Virus record (IMG/VR): IMGVR_UViG_3300021962_000389
Coordinates: 1-32,047 of that record
Source: a virus
Strand: one strand, 5' to 3'
Length of the DNA stretch: 32,047 nucleotides
The notes beneath the pieces were generated by a model. That model was not told where the DNA came from. It saw only the letters and a list, made by a program, of their open reading frames with translations, and did not search any database. Below are positions 7,595-16,481 of this stretch, in pieces. The translations under genes and the position numbers were made by a program. Within the stretch, counting starts at the first letter, position 1, and the number at the start of each line of letters is the position of its first letter.

Positions 7595-7620
7595 AAAAAA
7601 GCCACCGAAGTGACTTTTTT
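7595..7620 (-). terminator. Rho-independent terminator after probable tail tube gene
   Basis: On the minus strand AGTCAC-TTCG-GTGGCT forms a six-pair stem (one G-U) with a cUUCGg tetraloop, followed by seven Ts. It lies 22 bases after the stop of the gene at 7642-8169 and before the next promoter. Confidence 0.85.
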
Positions 7621-7641
7621 TTAACAAACTATGAAAGAAAA

Positions 7642-8169
7642 TTAGGAAACAACCACGTTGCTAACTAAAGCCATTAAATCGGCTTTCGTTGCAGTGTCCA
7701 AAAATGGACTTAAATTGCTCTCTTCAGCAGCAATCGTCAAAGTGAATCCTGATAAATCAGCTCCAGCTCCTCCGGTTACTTTTGTGCAGTTTGACATCGT
7801 TCCGTTAGCTGCACCAACTAAAAGAATATTTCCGTTATAATCCTCTACGAAAACGTAAGGACGAGATGCGCAAATCAATTGAATTTGACCTTGTAAGTCA
7901 GCTGACAATTTTGGAAGTGTAACCGCTAAAGCTTGAGCGTTTAAAAATGTTCCGTTATCTTGTGAGCTTGTTCCAGTTTCAGTCAAAGTATTGGTTGTCG
8001 CTTTTACTTCGTATTTAAAAACTTCCGGCAAAGTTCCCAAGTCAGTAACTTGGTGACCAGAGATAACAAAACCATAATCGTCATAATTGGCGAAGTATAG
8101 ATTTTTATAACCGCCACGTTGGTCTTTGCATCCAAGCAATTTTCCTTTGCTAATAAGACATGTTGACAT
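7642..8169 (-). CDS. Structural protein, probable major tail tube protein
   Basis: A 175-residue protein rich in Gly, Ala, Ser, Thr and beta-prone segments, starting MSTCLISKGKLLGCKDQRGG and ending TKADLMALVSNVVVS. It has no predicted signal or membrane span. It directly follows the major capsid gene, is bracketed by two terminators and so could be made in large amounts independently, and has the size of siphophage tail tube subunits (around 150-220 residues). The GFTLTIAAEESNLSPF segment fits a tube-type beta fold. A head decoration or head-tail connector role is the main alternative. The assignment is inference from size, order and composition. Confidence 0.55.
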   Translation of the reverse strand: MSTCLISKGKLLGCKDQRGGYKNLYFANYDDYGFVISGHQVTDLGTLPEVFKYEVKATTNTLTETGTSSQDNGTFLNAQALAVTLPKLSADLQGQIQLICASRPYVFVEDYNGNILLVGAANGTMSNCTKVTGGAGADLSGFTLTIAAEESNLSPFLDTATKADLMALVSNVVVS

Positions 8170-8186
8170 ATATTTTTTATTTTTTT

Positions 8187-8215
8187 ATTAAAAACCGCCC
8201 AAGTTAATGAGCGGT
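8187..8215 (-). terminator. Terminator or attenuator after the major capsid gene
   Basis: On the minus strand ACCGC and GCGGT pair around a loop of about 12 bases and are followed by TTTTAATAAAAAAA. It lies 16 bases after the capsid stop. The U-tract is short, so partial read-through into the next gene, which has no recognised promoter of its own, is likely. Confidence 0.7.
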
Positions 8216-8230
8216 ATTTATGTTAATTAA

Positions 8231-9130
8231 TTAGTCTAAAGATAACCAAACGATTTCCTCAGCGTTGTAGTAACCTACTCCAACAGCGTAAACTACTTTT
8301 CCTCTAACTTTACCAGTTAATAAACCGATTTCGTCTTCGTCAACAAGTGCAACTTGGTTGTAGTCAGCAGTTAATCCAGTAGCGAAAACTAAGTTTTTCT
8401 TTTCGTAGATTACAACTGAGTTTGAAGGCAATCCGTTTAATACTACTAAATTGTGACGTCCAAATGAAAGTGGGAAGTCAGAGTTTCCGTTTCCGTAAAC
8501 AATCCCTTGAGTAGATAAGTAGAAAGCGTAAGCCTGAGCAACGTCCGGAGAAACCGCAACGATTAACTCTTTATTTCTTAATGCAACTGGTACAGTGTTT
8601 AAAGCTGGTTTCAAGTATTTAGTCAATACGTTAGCCTCAGTAACAGCAGCGTCAGCAGTTGGCTTGTTAACGTCAGCGTCAGCAGCAAACAAAGTTAAAA
8701 ATCCGTCGAAGTTTGTTGAAGACGTCCAAATGTCTGACTCCAATTTTTCTCCAATAGCTCCTAATACTTCAGCTTGGATTGCGTCCATAATGTCGCTCGG
8801 TGCTGTTCCGTTAGCAGCTCCAGCTCCCATAATTCCGTCAGACCAAGTTTGTCTGAAATCTTCTTTACAAACATCAAAGTCATTTTTGAATTTGAAAGGC
8901 TCGATAGTATTTTCGTTTAATACGATAGTACCAGCTGGCGCAAAACCGCAAGTGTATGCAGTAGTTCCGTCAGTGTAAGCGATTTTTCTTAGTGACAATT
9001 TAAAGTTTACATTCTCAGCGATAGTAACCGCATTTTTTTCGATTGTGTCAATCGTTTTGAACGCTTGACCGATAATCATACCGGCAGCCGTTCCGTTGTA
9101 GTTTGATGATACAGTTGTAGTTGTAGCCAT
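8231..9130 (-). CDS. Major capsid protein
   Basis: A 299-residue protein with a Gly/Ala/Val-rich composition and no catalytic motifs. The middle contains KNDFDVCKEDFRQTWSDGIMG and a segment ALRNKELIVAVSPDVAQAY, as in HK97-fold capsids of Bacteroidota phages. It lies 10 bases after the protease/scaffold gene and is followed by a terminator, the usual setting for the most abundant virion protein. Codon choice differs visibly from the accessory genes (more GTT, GCA, GGT, AAC), consistent with high expression. The N-terminal region may be removed by the prohead protease during maturation, but no cleavage site can be named. Confidence 0.8.
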   Translation of the reverse strand: MATTTTVSSNYNGTAAGMIIGQAFKTIDTIEKNAVTIAENVNFKLSLRKIAYTDGTTAYTCGFAPAGTIVLNENTIEPFKFKNDFDVCKEDFRQTWSDGIMGAGAANGTAPSDIMDAIQAEVLGAIGEKLESDIWTSSTNFDGFLTLFAADADVNKPTADAAVTEANVLTKYLKPALNTVPVALRNKELIVAVSPDVAQAYAFYLSTQGIVYGNGNSDFPLSFGRHNLVVLNGLPSNSVVIYEKKNLVFATGLTADYNQVALVDEDEIGLLTGKVRGKVVYAVGVGYYNAEEIVWLSLD

Positions 9131-9140
9131 TTTTTAAAAT

Positions 9141-10250
9141 TTAATTTTTTAAGTTATTTAATATTTTTTGTGATCTTGTTAATTTCACATTTTTGTTTGA
9201 AGTTTCAGCAACTTCCGGCTTTGCTTTTGTTGACGCTTTCACTTCAACTTGAGTAGTTTTAACCTCAGCAATTTGAGCGCTTAACTCAGTTTTGATTGCC
9301 TCGATTTGTTTTGAAACCTCAACGCTCATATTGGTAACGATAGCTTTTATCATTTCCTCAGTAGTCATTGCAACCTCAACCTCAACTTCAGCCTCAGGCG
9401 TTTCAACTTCCTCAGCCATTACTTCTTTAATTTCAGCAATAATACCCTCTTGAGTGATTACTAAAATTCGTCCGTCTTCAAGTTCGTGTTCTCCAACTGG
9501 AGCTGGAACTTTGTCTCCGTTTTCAGCTACAATCATAACTGATTGATCCGGCTCGAAAGCCTCAGCCTCTAAAACGGTTACACCGTCTTTTAGCATCATT
9601 GTCATTAATGAAACTTCAACAGTTTCAACAACTTCAACTTGCTCGGTCTCGTTCGATAATTTTACCGATGCGAAACCCTCTTTTATCGCATTAACGATAG
9701 TTTCTAAATTCATATTGATTTCTGATTTTAAATTTACTTTCTCCATATCAAAGACTCCGTCAATCGAAAATCCTTTGACTTTACCAGTCTTAACGTAATC
9801 GTTCCAAATCTCGTCGTTATTGACTTTCATTAAACCAAATAACGTACCTACCGGCTCACTAAATCCATACAATACGGATTTGTCGTGTACTTCATCCTCT
9901 TTTATCCAAGTCTCAACAAATGTCACGTTTGGAATTGCTTTTCCTGAGTGTTCTAGTGTTGAATTATTTTGATAACCTTGTTGGACGAAATTATGTTGAA
10001 CTTGTTTAATCGTTTCTTTTGGGAACATTATATTATATTCGTGTCCGTCTTGATTACGATAAATTAATTGATCCGGAATTAATATTGGCCCAACTAAAAT
10101 TCTTTGCTCCTCGTTAATCGTTGCAAGTTTAATTTCTCTTTGCTTAGAAAGTGAAACGAAATTGACTTCGATTGCTGGATCTGAAACTAACGAGATTGCA
10201 TAAACTCCCTCGTTTTCCTGTTCGTTAAATAAAACTTTATAAGTCTCCAT
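9141..10250 (-). CDS. XkdF-like prohead protease fused to scaffold-like region
   Basis: A 369-residue protein. Residues 1-175 resemble the XkdF-like putative serine protease domain of phage heads: YKVLFNEQENEGVYAISLVSDPAIE at the start, then EEQRILVGPILIPDQLIYR, LEHSGKAIPNVTFVETWI with a His-Ser that could be catalytic, and VKGFSIDGVF. Residues 190-369 are acidic and helical (EEVETPEAEVEVEVAMTTEE...) with a basic end (LTRSQKILNNLKN), as expected of an internal scaffold that binds the capsid protein. The gene is preceded by its own late promoter motif and directly precedes the capsid gene. The protease would mature the procapsid and the scaffold would set its size. Confidence 0.8.
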   Translation of the reverse strand: METYKVLFNEQENEGVYAISLVSDPAIEVNFVSLSKQREIKLATINEEQRILVGPILIPDQLIYRNQDGHEYNIMFPKETIKQVQHNFVQQGYQNNSTLEHSGKAIPNVTFVETWIKEDEVHDKSVLYGFSEPVGTLFGLMKVNNDEIWNDYVKTGKVKGFSIDGVFDMEKVNLKSEINMNLETIVNAIKEGFASVKLSNETEQVEVVETVEVSLMTMMLKDGVTVLEAEAFEPDQSVMIVAENGDKVPAPVGEHELEDGRILVITQEGIIAEIKEVMAEEVETPEAEVEVEVAMTTEEMIKAIVTNMSVEVSKQIEAIKTELSAQIAEVKTTQVEVKASTKAKPEVAETSNKNVKLTRSQKILNNLKN

Positions 10251-10255
10251 AATAC

Positions 10256-10279
10256 TATAACTTTTTTTTATTGTTTTGT
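10256..10279 (-). promoter_or_regulatory. Late promoter motif C
   Basis: On the minus strand this reads ACAAAAC, 11 bases (AATAAAAAAAA), GTTATA, then 5 bases and the ATG at 10250. Only the two boxes and their spacing match the other sites; the spacer itself differs, which argues for selection on the boxes. Confidence 0.7.
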
Positions 10280-10298
10280 TATAAACTTTTTTTCATTT

Positions 10299-10316
10299 TT
10301 AAGGTTTCAACCTTAA
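10299..10316. repeat. Perfect inverted repeat after tape measure gene
   Basis: TTAAGGTT-TC-AACCTTAA lies just past the tape measure stop. It is not followed by a T-run on the minus strand, so it is more likely an mRNA 3'-end or processing hairpin than a terminator. Confidence 0.6.
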
Positions 10317-10320
10317 ATAT

Positions 10321-12216
10321 TTACCCTCCTATCGTTGCATTCTTAATAATATTCCTATCGAGAGCCTGAGCTGTACTAACGTCTGACGCTACAACGTAAC
10401 TTCTTATTGGCGTTTGAGATTGACTTCCTATTGATTGAGCGAGTTGGTTTGTCGAGCTTGAGCCAACCGTGTTAAAACTCGGAGCAGTCATTGAGTTACC
10501 TCCGCTCGGTGCTGTCCCTCCCGATCCACCACCTCCAGGCGTTTTAACGGCTAATATTTTTTGAACGTTTAACAATCCTCCGGCTATTGCAATACCAGCA
10601 GCGATTGTCGCTCTAATTGGTGCGTCAGGAGTTGGAATTGCTAACTGAGACTCATAAGCCTTATTCGCTGCGCTATATGTTGAAATTGTCGCACTTGCTA
10701 CGGCAGCAGCCTTTCCAGCAGTTGTCGACTCTCCTAACATTCCGGCAATACTTCCTAATGCGCTCCCGTAAGAGTCTAAGGCATCCATTTTAGCCTTTGC
10801 CTCAGCTTGAGCGATTTTAACTTTTGCGTCAGCTGTTGCTTTCTCTTTGTCAAGTTGTTTTTGTTTTTGCTCTGCGTCCATATTTTCCATATCGGAAATA
10901 TGTTGCATTTCAAGTTCAAATGTGCTTTTATTGGCTGCCTCTAAAATTGCTTTTTTCTCTTGAAATTCTCTCTCTAATTTTTGAGCTGGAGTCTCTTGAC
11001 TTTTAGCCAAATCGTCCAAAATCTTTTGAGCGTCGTCTTGTCTTCTTTTTTCTGCGTCGGCTTGGCTTTTATTTAACTCTTGTATTTGTTTTTGAGTTTC
11101 CTCGTCAAACTTCTTTTTATCCTCAATCGCTTTTTTTCTTGCTCTTTCGGCATCGTCTTTTAGTTTTTGACTATGTTCTTTTGCTTTGTTTTCAACTTCT
11201 TTTTGATGATTAGTTTCGGCTTGTCGAATTTCAACTTGGTGTCTTAATTGAATATCCTTGCGCTCATCGTAAGCCTTTTTTAAATTCTCGCTTTGCTTAT
11301 TAACTTGCTTAACCGACTCATTAACGACCTCCGTTTGTTTTTTAATTAAATCCTCGTCAGCTCCGGAGGCTTTTAAAGACATTAAATAGTTTTTATTTTT
11401 CTCGTAGGTGTTCATCGCTACGGCTTTCGCTGACTTCTCGTAAGCAATTTTTTCGTCAATCAATTTCAACTCCAACGCTCTAATAGCTGACGCACTTGCT
11501 CCGGACGCTTTCGCCATTGCAAGCTCGTGACTTTGCTTTCTTTGTAATTCAGCCGAGTTTTTGTCTAGTGTTTGAGATTGACTTTTTATAGCTTTCTCAT
11601 TTTCTTTTACGGCTGCCGTATTTTGAGCCGTAGCTGCCGACGCTCCCTTAAAATAATTTACTAAAGCAACTCCAGCAGCGATCAAAGCAGCAATCACAAT
11701 AACAAGCGCACCGATTGGATTGGCATTTAAAGCAGCGTTCCACAACCATTGACCGGCTGTAACTATTTTTTGAACTATTGTATAGGATTTTGCAACCGCT
11801 CCAAGTTGTTTGAATGCGTCAACGCTTTCTCCGAGTTGTTGTAAACCCTGAGACAAAGCCATTGCCGATTGAACTTTTAAAAGTGTTTGCTCAACCTCTT
11901 TTGATTGCGTTCCAAATAAAGCCATTCCACCCTGTAGCGCTGCAAATCCTCCAGCAACTCCAGCCAAAGACGAAGTCAACGCTTTAAATTTAGCGTCCGG
12001 ATTAAACGCATCCGTTAAGGCTTTTGCGTCTCCGATTTGATCCTTTAATTGACCGGCTCTTTTAGCTGCCTCAATTGCCTCCTTTGAAGTAACTCCAAAT
12101 TTTTCGGATAATGCAGCGACGTCAGCCTGAGCCTCTCTTAATTGTGAGCGTAAACTTCCAACCCTTTCGTCTGCGTTGCTTTCAATTTTTATATCAATTA
12201 TTTTCTCAATCGCCAT
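10321..12216 (-). CDS. Tape measure protein
   Basis: A 631-residue protein with the typical layout of a siphophage tape measure: an N-terminal coiled coil (residues 1-50), a Gly/Ala-rich amphipathic stretch, a strong hydrophobic segment near residues 165-190 (NPIGALVIVIAALIAAGVALV), a very long charged coiled coil from about 195 to 480 (repeated Lys/Glu/Gln heptads), an Ala/Gly-rich region near 485-550, and a Gly/Ser-rich end. Such proteins fix tail length at roughly 1.5 angstroms per residue, which would give a tail of about 95 nm. It is the last gene of the tail unit, overlapping a small gene by 19 bases, and is followed by a new promoter for the head genes. Confidence 0.9.
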   Translation of the reverse strand: MAIEKIIDIKIESNADERVGSLRSQLREAQADVAALSEKFGVTSKEAIEAAKRAGQLKDQIGDAKALTDAFNPDAKFKALTSSLAGVAGGFAALQGGMALFGTQSKEVEQTLLKVQSAMALSQGLQQLGESVDAFKQLGAVAKSYTIVQKIVTAGQWLWNAALNANPIGALVIVIAALIAAGVALVNYFKGASAATAQNTAAVKENEKAIKSQSQTLDKNSAELQRKQSHELAMAKASGASASAIRALELKLIDEKIAYEKSAKAVAMNTYEKNKNYLMSLKASGADEDLIKKQTEVVNESVKQVNKQSENLKKAYDERKDIQLRHQVEIRQAETNHQKEVENKAKEHSQKLKDDAERARKKAIEDKKKFDEETQKQIQELNKSQADAEKRRQDDAQKILDDLAKSQETPAQKLEREFQEKKAILEAANKSTFELEMQHISDMENMDAEQKQKQLDKEKATADAKVKIAQAEAKAKMDALDSYGSALGSIAGMLGESTTAGKAAAVASATISTYSAANKAYESQLAIPTPDAPIRATIAAGIAIAGGLLNVQKILAVKTPGGGGSGGTAPSGGNSMTAPSFNTVGSSSTNQLAQSIGSQSQTPIRSYVVASDVSTAQALDRNIIKNATIGG

Positions 12217-12344
12217 TTTAATAAGTCTTTAAATTGTTGTAAATAGTTTTTTTTAAGTTCGTATTTTCCCTTAGCGGTTGCGATTATTTCATTGTGTTCG
12301 TATTGCTCAGCGTGTTTGAGCATTTGCAAAATATTTGTTATCAT
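12198..12344 (-). CDS. Small basic protein between baseplate-like gene and tape measure
   Basis: A 48-residue ORF. Its ATG overlaps the previous stop in an ATGA and its end overlaps the tape measure start by 19 bases in another frame. The sequence is helical and basic: MITNILQMLKHAEQYEHNEI... ending KDLLKWRLRK. The double overlap is good evidence of translation in a compact operon. The function is unknown. Confidence 0.6.
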   Translation of the reverse strand: MITNILQMLKHAEQYEHNEIIATAKGKYELKKNYLQQFKDLLKWRLRK

Positions 12345-14386
12345 AATTCATTTAAAAGCTCGATGTCGCTCTCTCCATTTGTTAAGTTAGTAGTTATTTT
12401 ATTAATTCTAAAAATACGATCCACAATTTTAAACCTATCATTCAGCTTTAAATTCATAAAAATACTAATTGGCAAAATTGCTTTGATTTTTGTCAGTCTA
12501 TTTTTAGGATTAAAAACTTGCATAATATAATCCTGATAATATTTAAAAAATAATGTATCGGTAAAATCGTTAGTAGCAGTCCATTCGTTAAGCTCGGCTT
12601 TGAAATTTATATTTGAGGTACTAACTAACGGATCAAGTTCCAACGAATTTGACGGCAAAATATAATCGTTTATTAATTCGTGAGTCGAGGTTGTTCTTTT
12701 AAATGAAAATCCGGTAGGATCGTTTTTTCCAATAGGATAAAATAAAAGAGGTTTGTTAAGTGACGACTCATAATTACCAGTTGCAGCGTTAAAATTGTCG
12801 TTTGCTGAATATCCCCACTGAATATCCGTTGCGGTATTGTCGACAATATCGTACAATCTCTCAAATTTCATGTGAGAAAACGGAAGAGTTACTTTATAAA
12901 CGCCTCCCTCAATTTCCGGTAACTCGTTATAAATCTCTTTTGCCCAGTCGTAATTGAATTGCTGGCTATGTTTTAACGCTAAAAGTGTCTTTGTGTCTTC
13001 ATATCCGAACTCAACTTGTTTAAATGGTAGAGCTACGTTTATACTTTTGCTATCTACTTTGATATATTTAGTAATATTGTGGACGTTTCCGGTACTATAA
13101 AAGTCGTTTAATGTTTTGACTACTATTATATTATTCTCAACATAAGCCGTCAAGTTGAACATTTTAAACAATCCAGTTAGGAAATCCAAAACTTTCATCT
13201 CAGGGATTTGCTGAGCAATATCAAAAATGAAATCATTTATAGTATTAAAAGCCGGTGCTGTATAAACGTCAAAAACTACACTACTCGGATTATCCGGATA
13301 ATCAAAACGAGGTAAATTCAAATCGATTAAGTCCATTGTAATAATGACTTGAGATTGAATAAAAAATGTATAATTTGCAACGTCAATAATTCCCAAATCT
13401 AAATAAGCGTTTCCGTTTAAAGTATTACTTTGAAAATATAAAGCTCCGTTTCTAAATACGCTTATTCTATAATCGTCAGTCGAGGTTGTCGTAGTTTGAA
13501 TATAAGAGTTCCCAGCTAAATAGTCTTGAGTTACGTGCAAAATTGTCGAGTTTTCAAAATAACTATCGACTCCAGTTCCCGTCCACGTATCGATTAACTC
13601 CGGAGGTAAAATATTTGAGTCAACCCCTTGAACGTTCCCTTTACTTCTATGCAACCACATAAATAATTGATAATAGTCAACGTTTGAACTATTAAAAAAA
13701 TCATTACTAAAAGTTAATCCGTATTGAGTTTCAATTGCTCTGATTATTTTATCAATTCGAATTGCATATTTTAACTCGCTCCACAAAAGTCCGTGATTGT
13801 GACCTCCTCCGCTATGGTAGTGTAAATTTCTATCGTCATTTGAATGTCCGGTTGAACTATCATAATAATACCTATTTGTGTGCGTTATAAAAGGGACTAA
13901 AACGTCGGCACTTGTTGGATCGGTTTTAAAGTAAGTTAGTACATTGTCAGCGTTATAGATTTGATTATAAGCCGACAAAGGCAAAGCGTTCAATTTATCC
14001 TCTCCAATTAAGTCGTTGAGCTTTATTGTGTCTCCGTAGTAAGTAATTCTATAAGCGTAAGGCTGATTATTTTGTAAGTCAACGCCCTCAAGTTTGATTT
14101 TACCACTATTAAATCGGTTTGAGTCGATTTCAATATAGCCGTCAATTCTTACTCTCGCATCAAAGCCTCCGTCAATATCATAATTATAATAATGTTTGAA
14201 TAAACGATTATTTTCTGAGGTTGCTGGAATTGAGAACGACTTAGAAAAATCGGTAAAAACTTTCGAAATATCTTGAACGTCTTGGATAACTTGAGTTATT
14301 GAAATCGTCTCATCGTTAAATAAATCCGTTCTTTGAAATTTACCGGTTGTATTGTCTTTTAAATATAATGCTAAAGTTAAATCCAT
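12341..14386 (-). CDS. Tail tip / baseplate-like structural protein
   Basis: A 681-residue protein, mostly beta-prone and rich in Asn, Asp, Tyr and Thr. The N-terminal 60 residues (IQDVQDISKVFTDFSKSFSIPATSENNRLFKHYYNYDI) resemble the start of a tail protein found in many Bacteroidota siphophages, where a segment 'sFt-pfsiPas--N--lf' opens the protein. A His/Gly cluster near residue 190 (HYHSGGGHNHG) could bind metal. It is next to another large tail protein and the tape measure, so I infer a tail tip or baseplate component. No enzymatic motif is seen. It begins directly after the preceding stop. Confidence 0.6.
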   Translation of the reverse strand: MDLTLALYLKDNTTGKFQRTDLFNDETISITQVIQDVQDISKVFTDFSKSFSIPATSENNRLFKHYYNYDIDGGFDARVRIDGYIEIDSNRFNSGKIKLEGVDLQNNQPYAYRITYYGDTIKLNDLIGEDKLNALPLSAYNQIYNADNVLTYFKTDPTSADVLVPFITHTNRYYYDSSTGHSNDDRNLHYHSGGGHNHGLLWSELKYAIRIDKIIRAIETQYGLTFSNDFFNSSNVDYYQLFMWLHRSKGNVQGVDSNILPPELIDTWTGTGVDSYFENSTILHVTQDYLAGNSYIQTTTTSTDDYRISVFRNGALYFQSNTLNGNAYLDLGIIDVANYTFFIQSQVIITMDLIDLNLPRFDYPDNPSSVVFDVYTAPAFNTINDFIFDIAQQIPEMKVLDFLTGLFKMFNLTAYVENNIIVVKTLNDFYSTGNVHNITKYIKVDSKSINVALPFKQVEFGYEDTKTLLALKHSQQFNYDWAKEIYNELPEIEGGVYKVTLPFSHMKFERLYDIVDNTATDIQWGYSANDNFNAATGNYESSLNKPLLFYPIGKNDPTGFSFKRTTSTHELINDYILPSNSLELDPLVSTSNINFKAELNEWTATNDFTDTLFFKYYQDYIMQVFNPKNRLTKIKAILPISIFMNLKLNDRFKIVDRIFRINKITTNLTNGESDIELLNEL

Positions 14387-15502
14387 TTAAATAGCGTCGT
14401 TAATTAAATTATAACTATATTCAAAATCAATCTCGTAGTTAATCAATCTATTTTTTAGCTTAGTTTTTAGCTCAGTACCTTGAGTTTTTACAATTACCGG
14501 CTTACGATCCAACAAAACGGTTTCGCTTAAAAGTAAATCGGTTATCAATTCGTTGTAATTTTCGTCAATCCAACCGGAATTTACTTTTATCGTTTGAGTT
14601 CCTACAAAATTAAAGGACTTGTTTTGACCTCTTAACGCTGTATAATTTACATTATCCGGACTCAATTTATAATCACTATTTTTGACGCTTAAATTATTGG
14701 TTTGAGCTTTGTAAAAAGTCAAAGTCTGCCAGCCTCCCTCTCTATTTATAAAGTCAATTAATACCGGAGTGTATTTTGGCTCGCAAATTGGATAGGTATA
14801 AAATGGATCAAAAACAATTGGAGGCGTTACATCGTCGCCAGGTGTGAATGTTATTGTAACGCTACAACCATTTACGTAAGCGCTATCGCTTTTAACTAAC
14901 GAAATCGGAATGCGATATAAATAAACTCCGATTAAATTATCAAAATTTATTGCAGTTGAATAAGTGACTCCGTCAATACGATTATAAGTAATATTTAAAT
15001 TGTCTAGTAAAGTTTTATATTCAACTAAAATATTTAAATATTGAATTGTATTTGTCGGATAGGTATTTTGTATTTGATAATTGTTTTTTATATTTGGATT
15101 AAATAATAAATCTACTCTACTATTAACAGCATATTGCAATCCGTCCATATATTGAGTGAAACCATTTACTCCAACGTATTCAGTCGTATCAATCAAAACA
15201 TAAGTACCGGCATTATTCCAATATCTTTTTATTCTAAACAAAGCAAAATTTTCGTTATAATCTCCAAGTGGAACGTCAGTATATAAAGGCGCAATATTAT
15301 CGATAAATTCCTTAACGAAATTTGAGACGTTATAATAATTTGATACGTTTGTCGGATCAGGCGACGGCTTGCTCAAGGTGTATCTCGGAGAGATTGGAGG
15401 GACTTCGCCTTGTCTCCAAATAAATAACTCTATTTTAGAGCCAATTTGCCCAGCCTCAGTGACTTCAATTACAAACGGACTTCTTACTTTAACTACTTTC
15501 AT
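14387..15502 (-). CDS. Tail structural protein, probable distal tail component
   Basis: A 371-residue beta-rich protein (RSPFVIEVTEAGQIGSKIEL at the start, many Tyr/Asn/Thr). It directly abuts the genes on both sides, with no untranslated bases between it and the 681-residue tail protein. By order it sits between the tail completion genes and the tail tip. A distal tail or baseplate hub role is inferred; no specific family could be named from the sequence. Confidence 0.55.
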   Translation of the reverse strand: MKVVKVRSPFVIEVTEAGQIGSKIELFIWRQGEVPPISPRYTLSKPSPDPTNVSNYYNVSNFVKEFIDNIAPLYTDVPLGDYNENFALFRIKRYWNNAGTYVLIDTTEYVGVNGFTQYMDGLQYAVNSRVDLLFNPNIKNNYQIQNTYPTNTIQYLNILVEYKTLLDNLNITYNRIDGVTYSTAINFDNLIGVYLYRIPISLVKSDSAYVNGCSVTITFTPGDDVTPPIVFDPFYTYPICEPKYTPVLIDFINREGGWQTLTFYKAQTNNLSVKNSDYKLSPDNVNYTALRGQNKSFNFVGTQTIKVNSGWIDENYNELITDLLLSETVLLDRKPVIVKTQGTELKTKLKNRLINYEIDFEYSYNLINDAI

Positions 15503-16042
15503 TTATTTAATATCTTTTAATGTAAATTCTAAAAACGATTCCAAATCTAAGCCGTATTTTTCAGCTATTTTATTGTCAAAATCTTTGTACTCATTGTCAA
15601 ACGCATTCCTAAAAAATCTTGTCTCGTATGTTCCCGTCCTATTTATCGAGTTTGTTATCGAGGTAACCATTAATTTACGATTTGTAAATTGACCTCCAGC
15701 GCCTCGAACTCCTTGAATGCCTTTGCGAATAACCCACTTATCAATTGCACTCCTTGAGGCGTTTGCTTTGTACGGAGAATTTGGAGCTTTTGCACTTGAC
15801 TCACTTCCTTTCGTTCCATAATCTAATTGCGCCCAATAATCCTCAGCATAAAAATCAAACTCGATTGAGTTTTTATTCTCTTTGGCTTTGTACTCTAAAG
15901 ACTTCGACAATTGGCCGGATGCGTTATGCGTTCCGTAACGTCCTCCGGTTTTTAGATTTTGCCTCGCTCTCTCGACAACCGATTGACCGAACTCATTTAG
16001 CGCTTGCTGTACGTTTTTAATCTCCATTACAGCAAACTCCAA
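15503..16042 (-). CDS. HK97 gp10-like tail completion protein
   Basis: A 179-residue protein with the pattern of HK97-gp10-like proteins: an N-terminal helix (NVQQALNEFGQSVVERARQNL), then TGRL-like GQLSKSLEYKAKE, a beta segment SIEFDFYAEDYWAQLDYGTKGSE in which YWAQLDYGT is characteristic, and a basic helix later. The family forms the tail completion or connector ring between head and tail. It overlaps the preceding gene by 26 bases and is followed immediately by the next tail gene. I am fairly sure of the family, less of the exact role. Confidence 0.75.
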   Translation of the reverse strand: MEFAVMEIKNVQQALNEFGQSVVERARQNLKTGGRYGTHNASGQLSKSLEYKAKENKNSIEFDFYAEDYWAQLDYGTKGSESSAKAPNSPYKANASRSAIDKWVIRKGIQGVRGAGGQFTNRKLMVTSITNSINRTGTYETRFFRNAFDNEYKDFDNKIAEKYGLDLESFLEFTLKDIK

Positions 16043-16481
16043 AATCGTTATTCGGTACGCTTATCTCAATATCACATTTCCAGCCGTCAAGCGCATTCGT
16101 AAACGCTAAAAGTATCGGCTGTAAACTCGGATCGTTTTGTAATTCAATATCAAACTCATTACGTTGCAATCTCATTTTCGTAATCATATAATTTAGGATT
16201 GCGTGGCAAGTGTTGAGGTTGTCAAGCTCGTTGTCGTTCCCTAAGAATTTATCTTTAACATTTATCTTTGACATATTACGAATATCAACAACAGCCACCT
16301 CGAAAGTAAAATTGACAACTCCATTATTAATTGAAGAGCTGAGTATATTAATATGAGCAAGCGGAAAAATATTTTTTTTAACATTGTCGATTATGTCTGT
16401 GCCGTGAGTAATTGTATTTAAAAGAGGTGCGCTCTCCAACGTACTTTTAATGTAATCTATTGCCTGATAAAATGCTCTCAT
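16017..16481 (-). CDS. Putative tail terminator/completion protein
   Basis: A 154-residue alpha/beta protein (YQAIDYIKSTLESAPLLNTITHG...FPLAHINILSSSINNGVVNFTFEVAVVD) with the order expected of tail terminators: N-terminal helix, then beta strands carrying an 'h-f-v-vvD' edge. It is followed by the gp10-like gene, the usual partner. It starts in an ATGA overlap with the -1-frame chaperone ORF. The terminator call is inferred from gene order and secondary structure pattern. Confidence 0.55.
   Translation of the reverse strand: MRAFYQAIDYIKSTLESAPLLNTITHGTDIIDNVKKNIFPLAHINILSSSINNGVVNFTFEVAVVDIRNMSKINVKDKFLGNDNELDNLNTCHAILNYMITKMRLQRNEFDIELQNDPSLQPILLAFTNALDGWKCDIEISVPNNDFGVCCNGD

Noticed and set aside
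7562-7627. Longer start for the small gene before the portal (ATG at 7627).
   Set aside because: It would begin inside a terminator hairpin and upstream of the late promoter motif; the ATG at 7561 has the same promoter distance as two other late genes.
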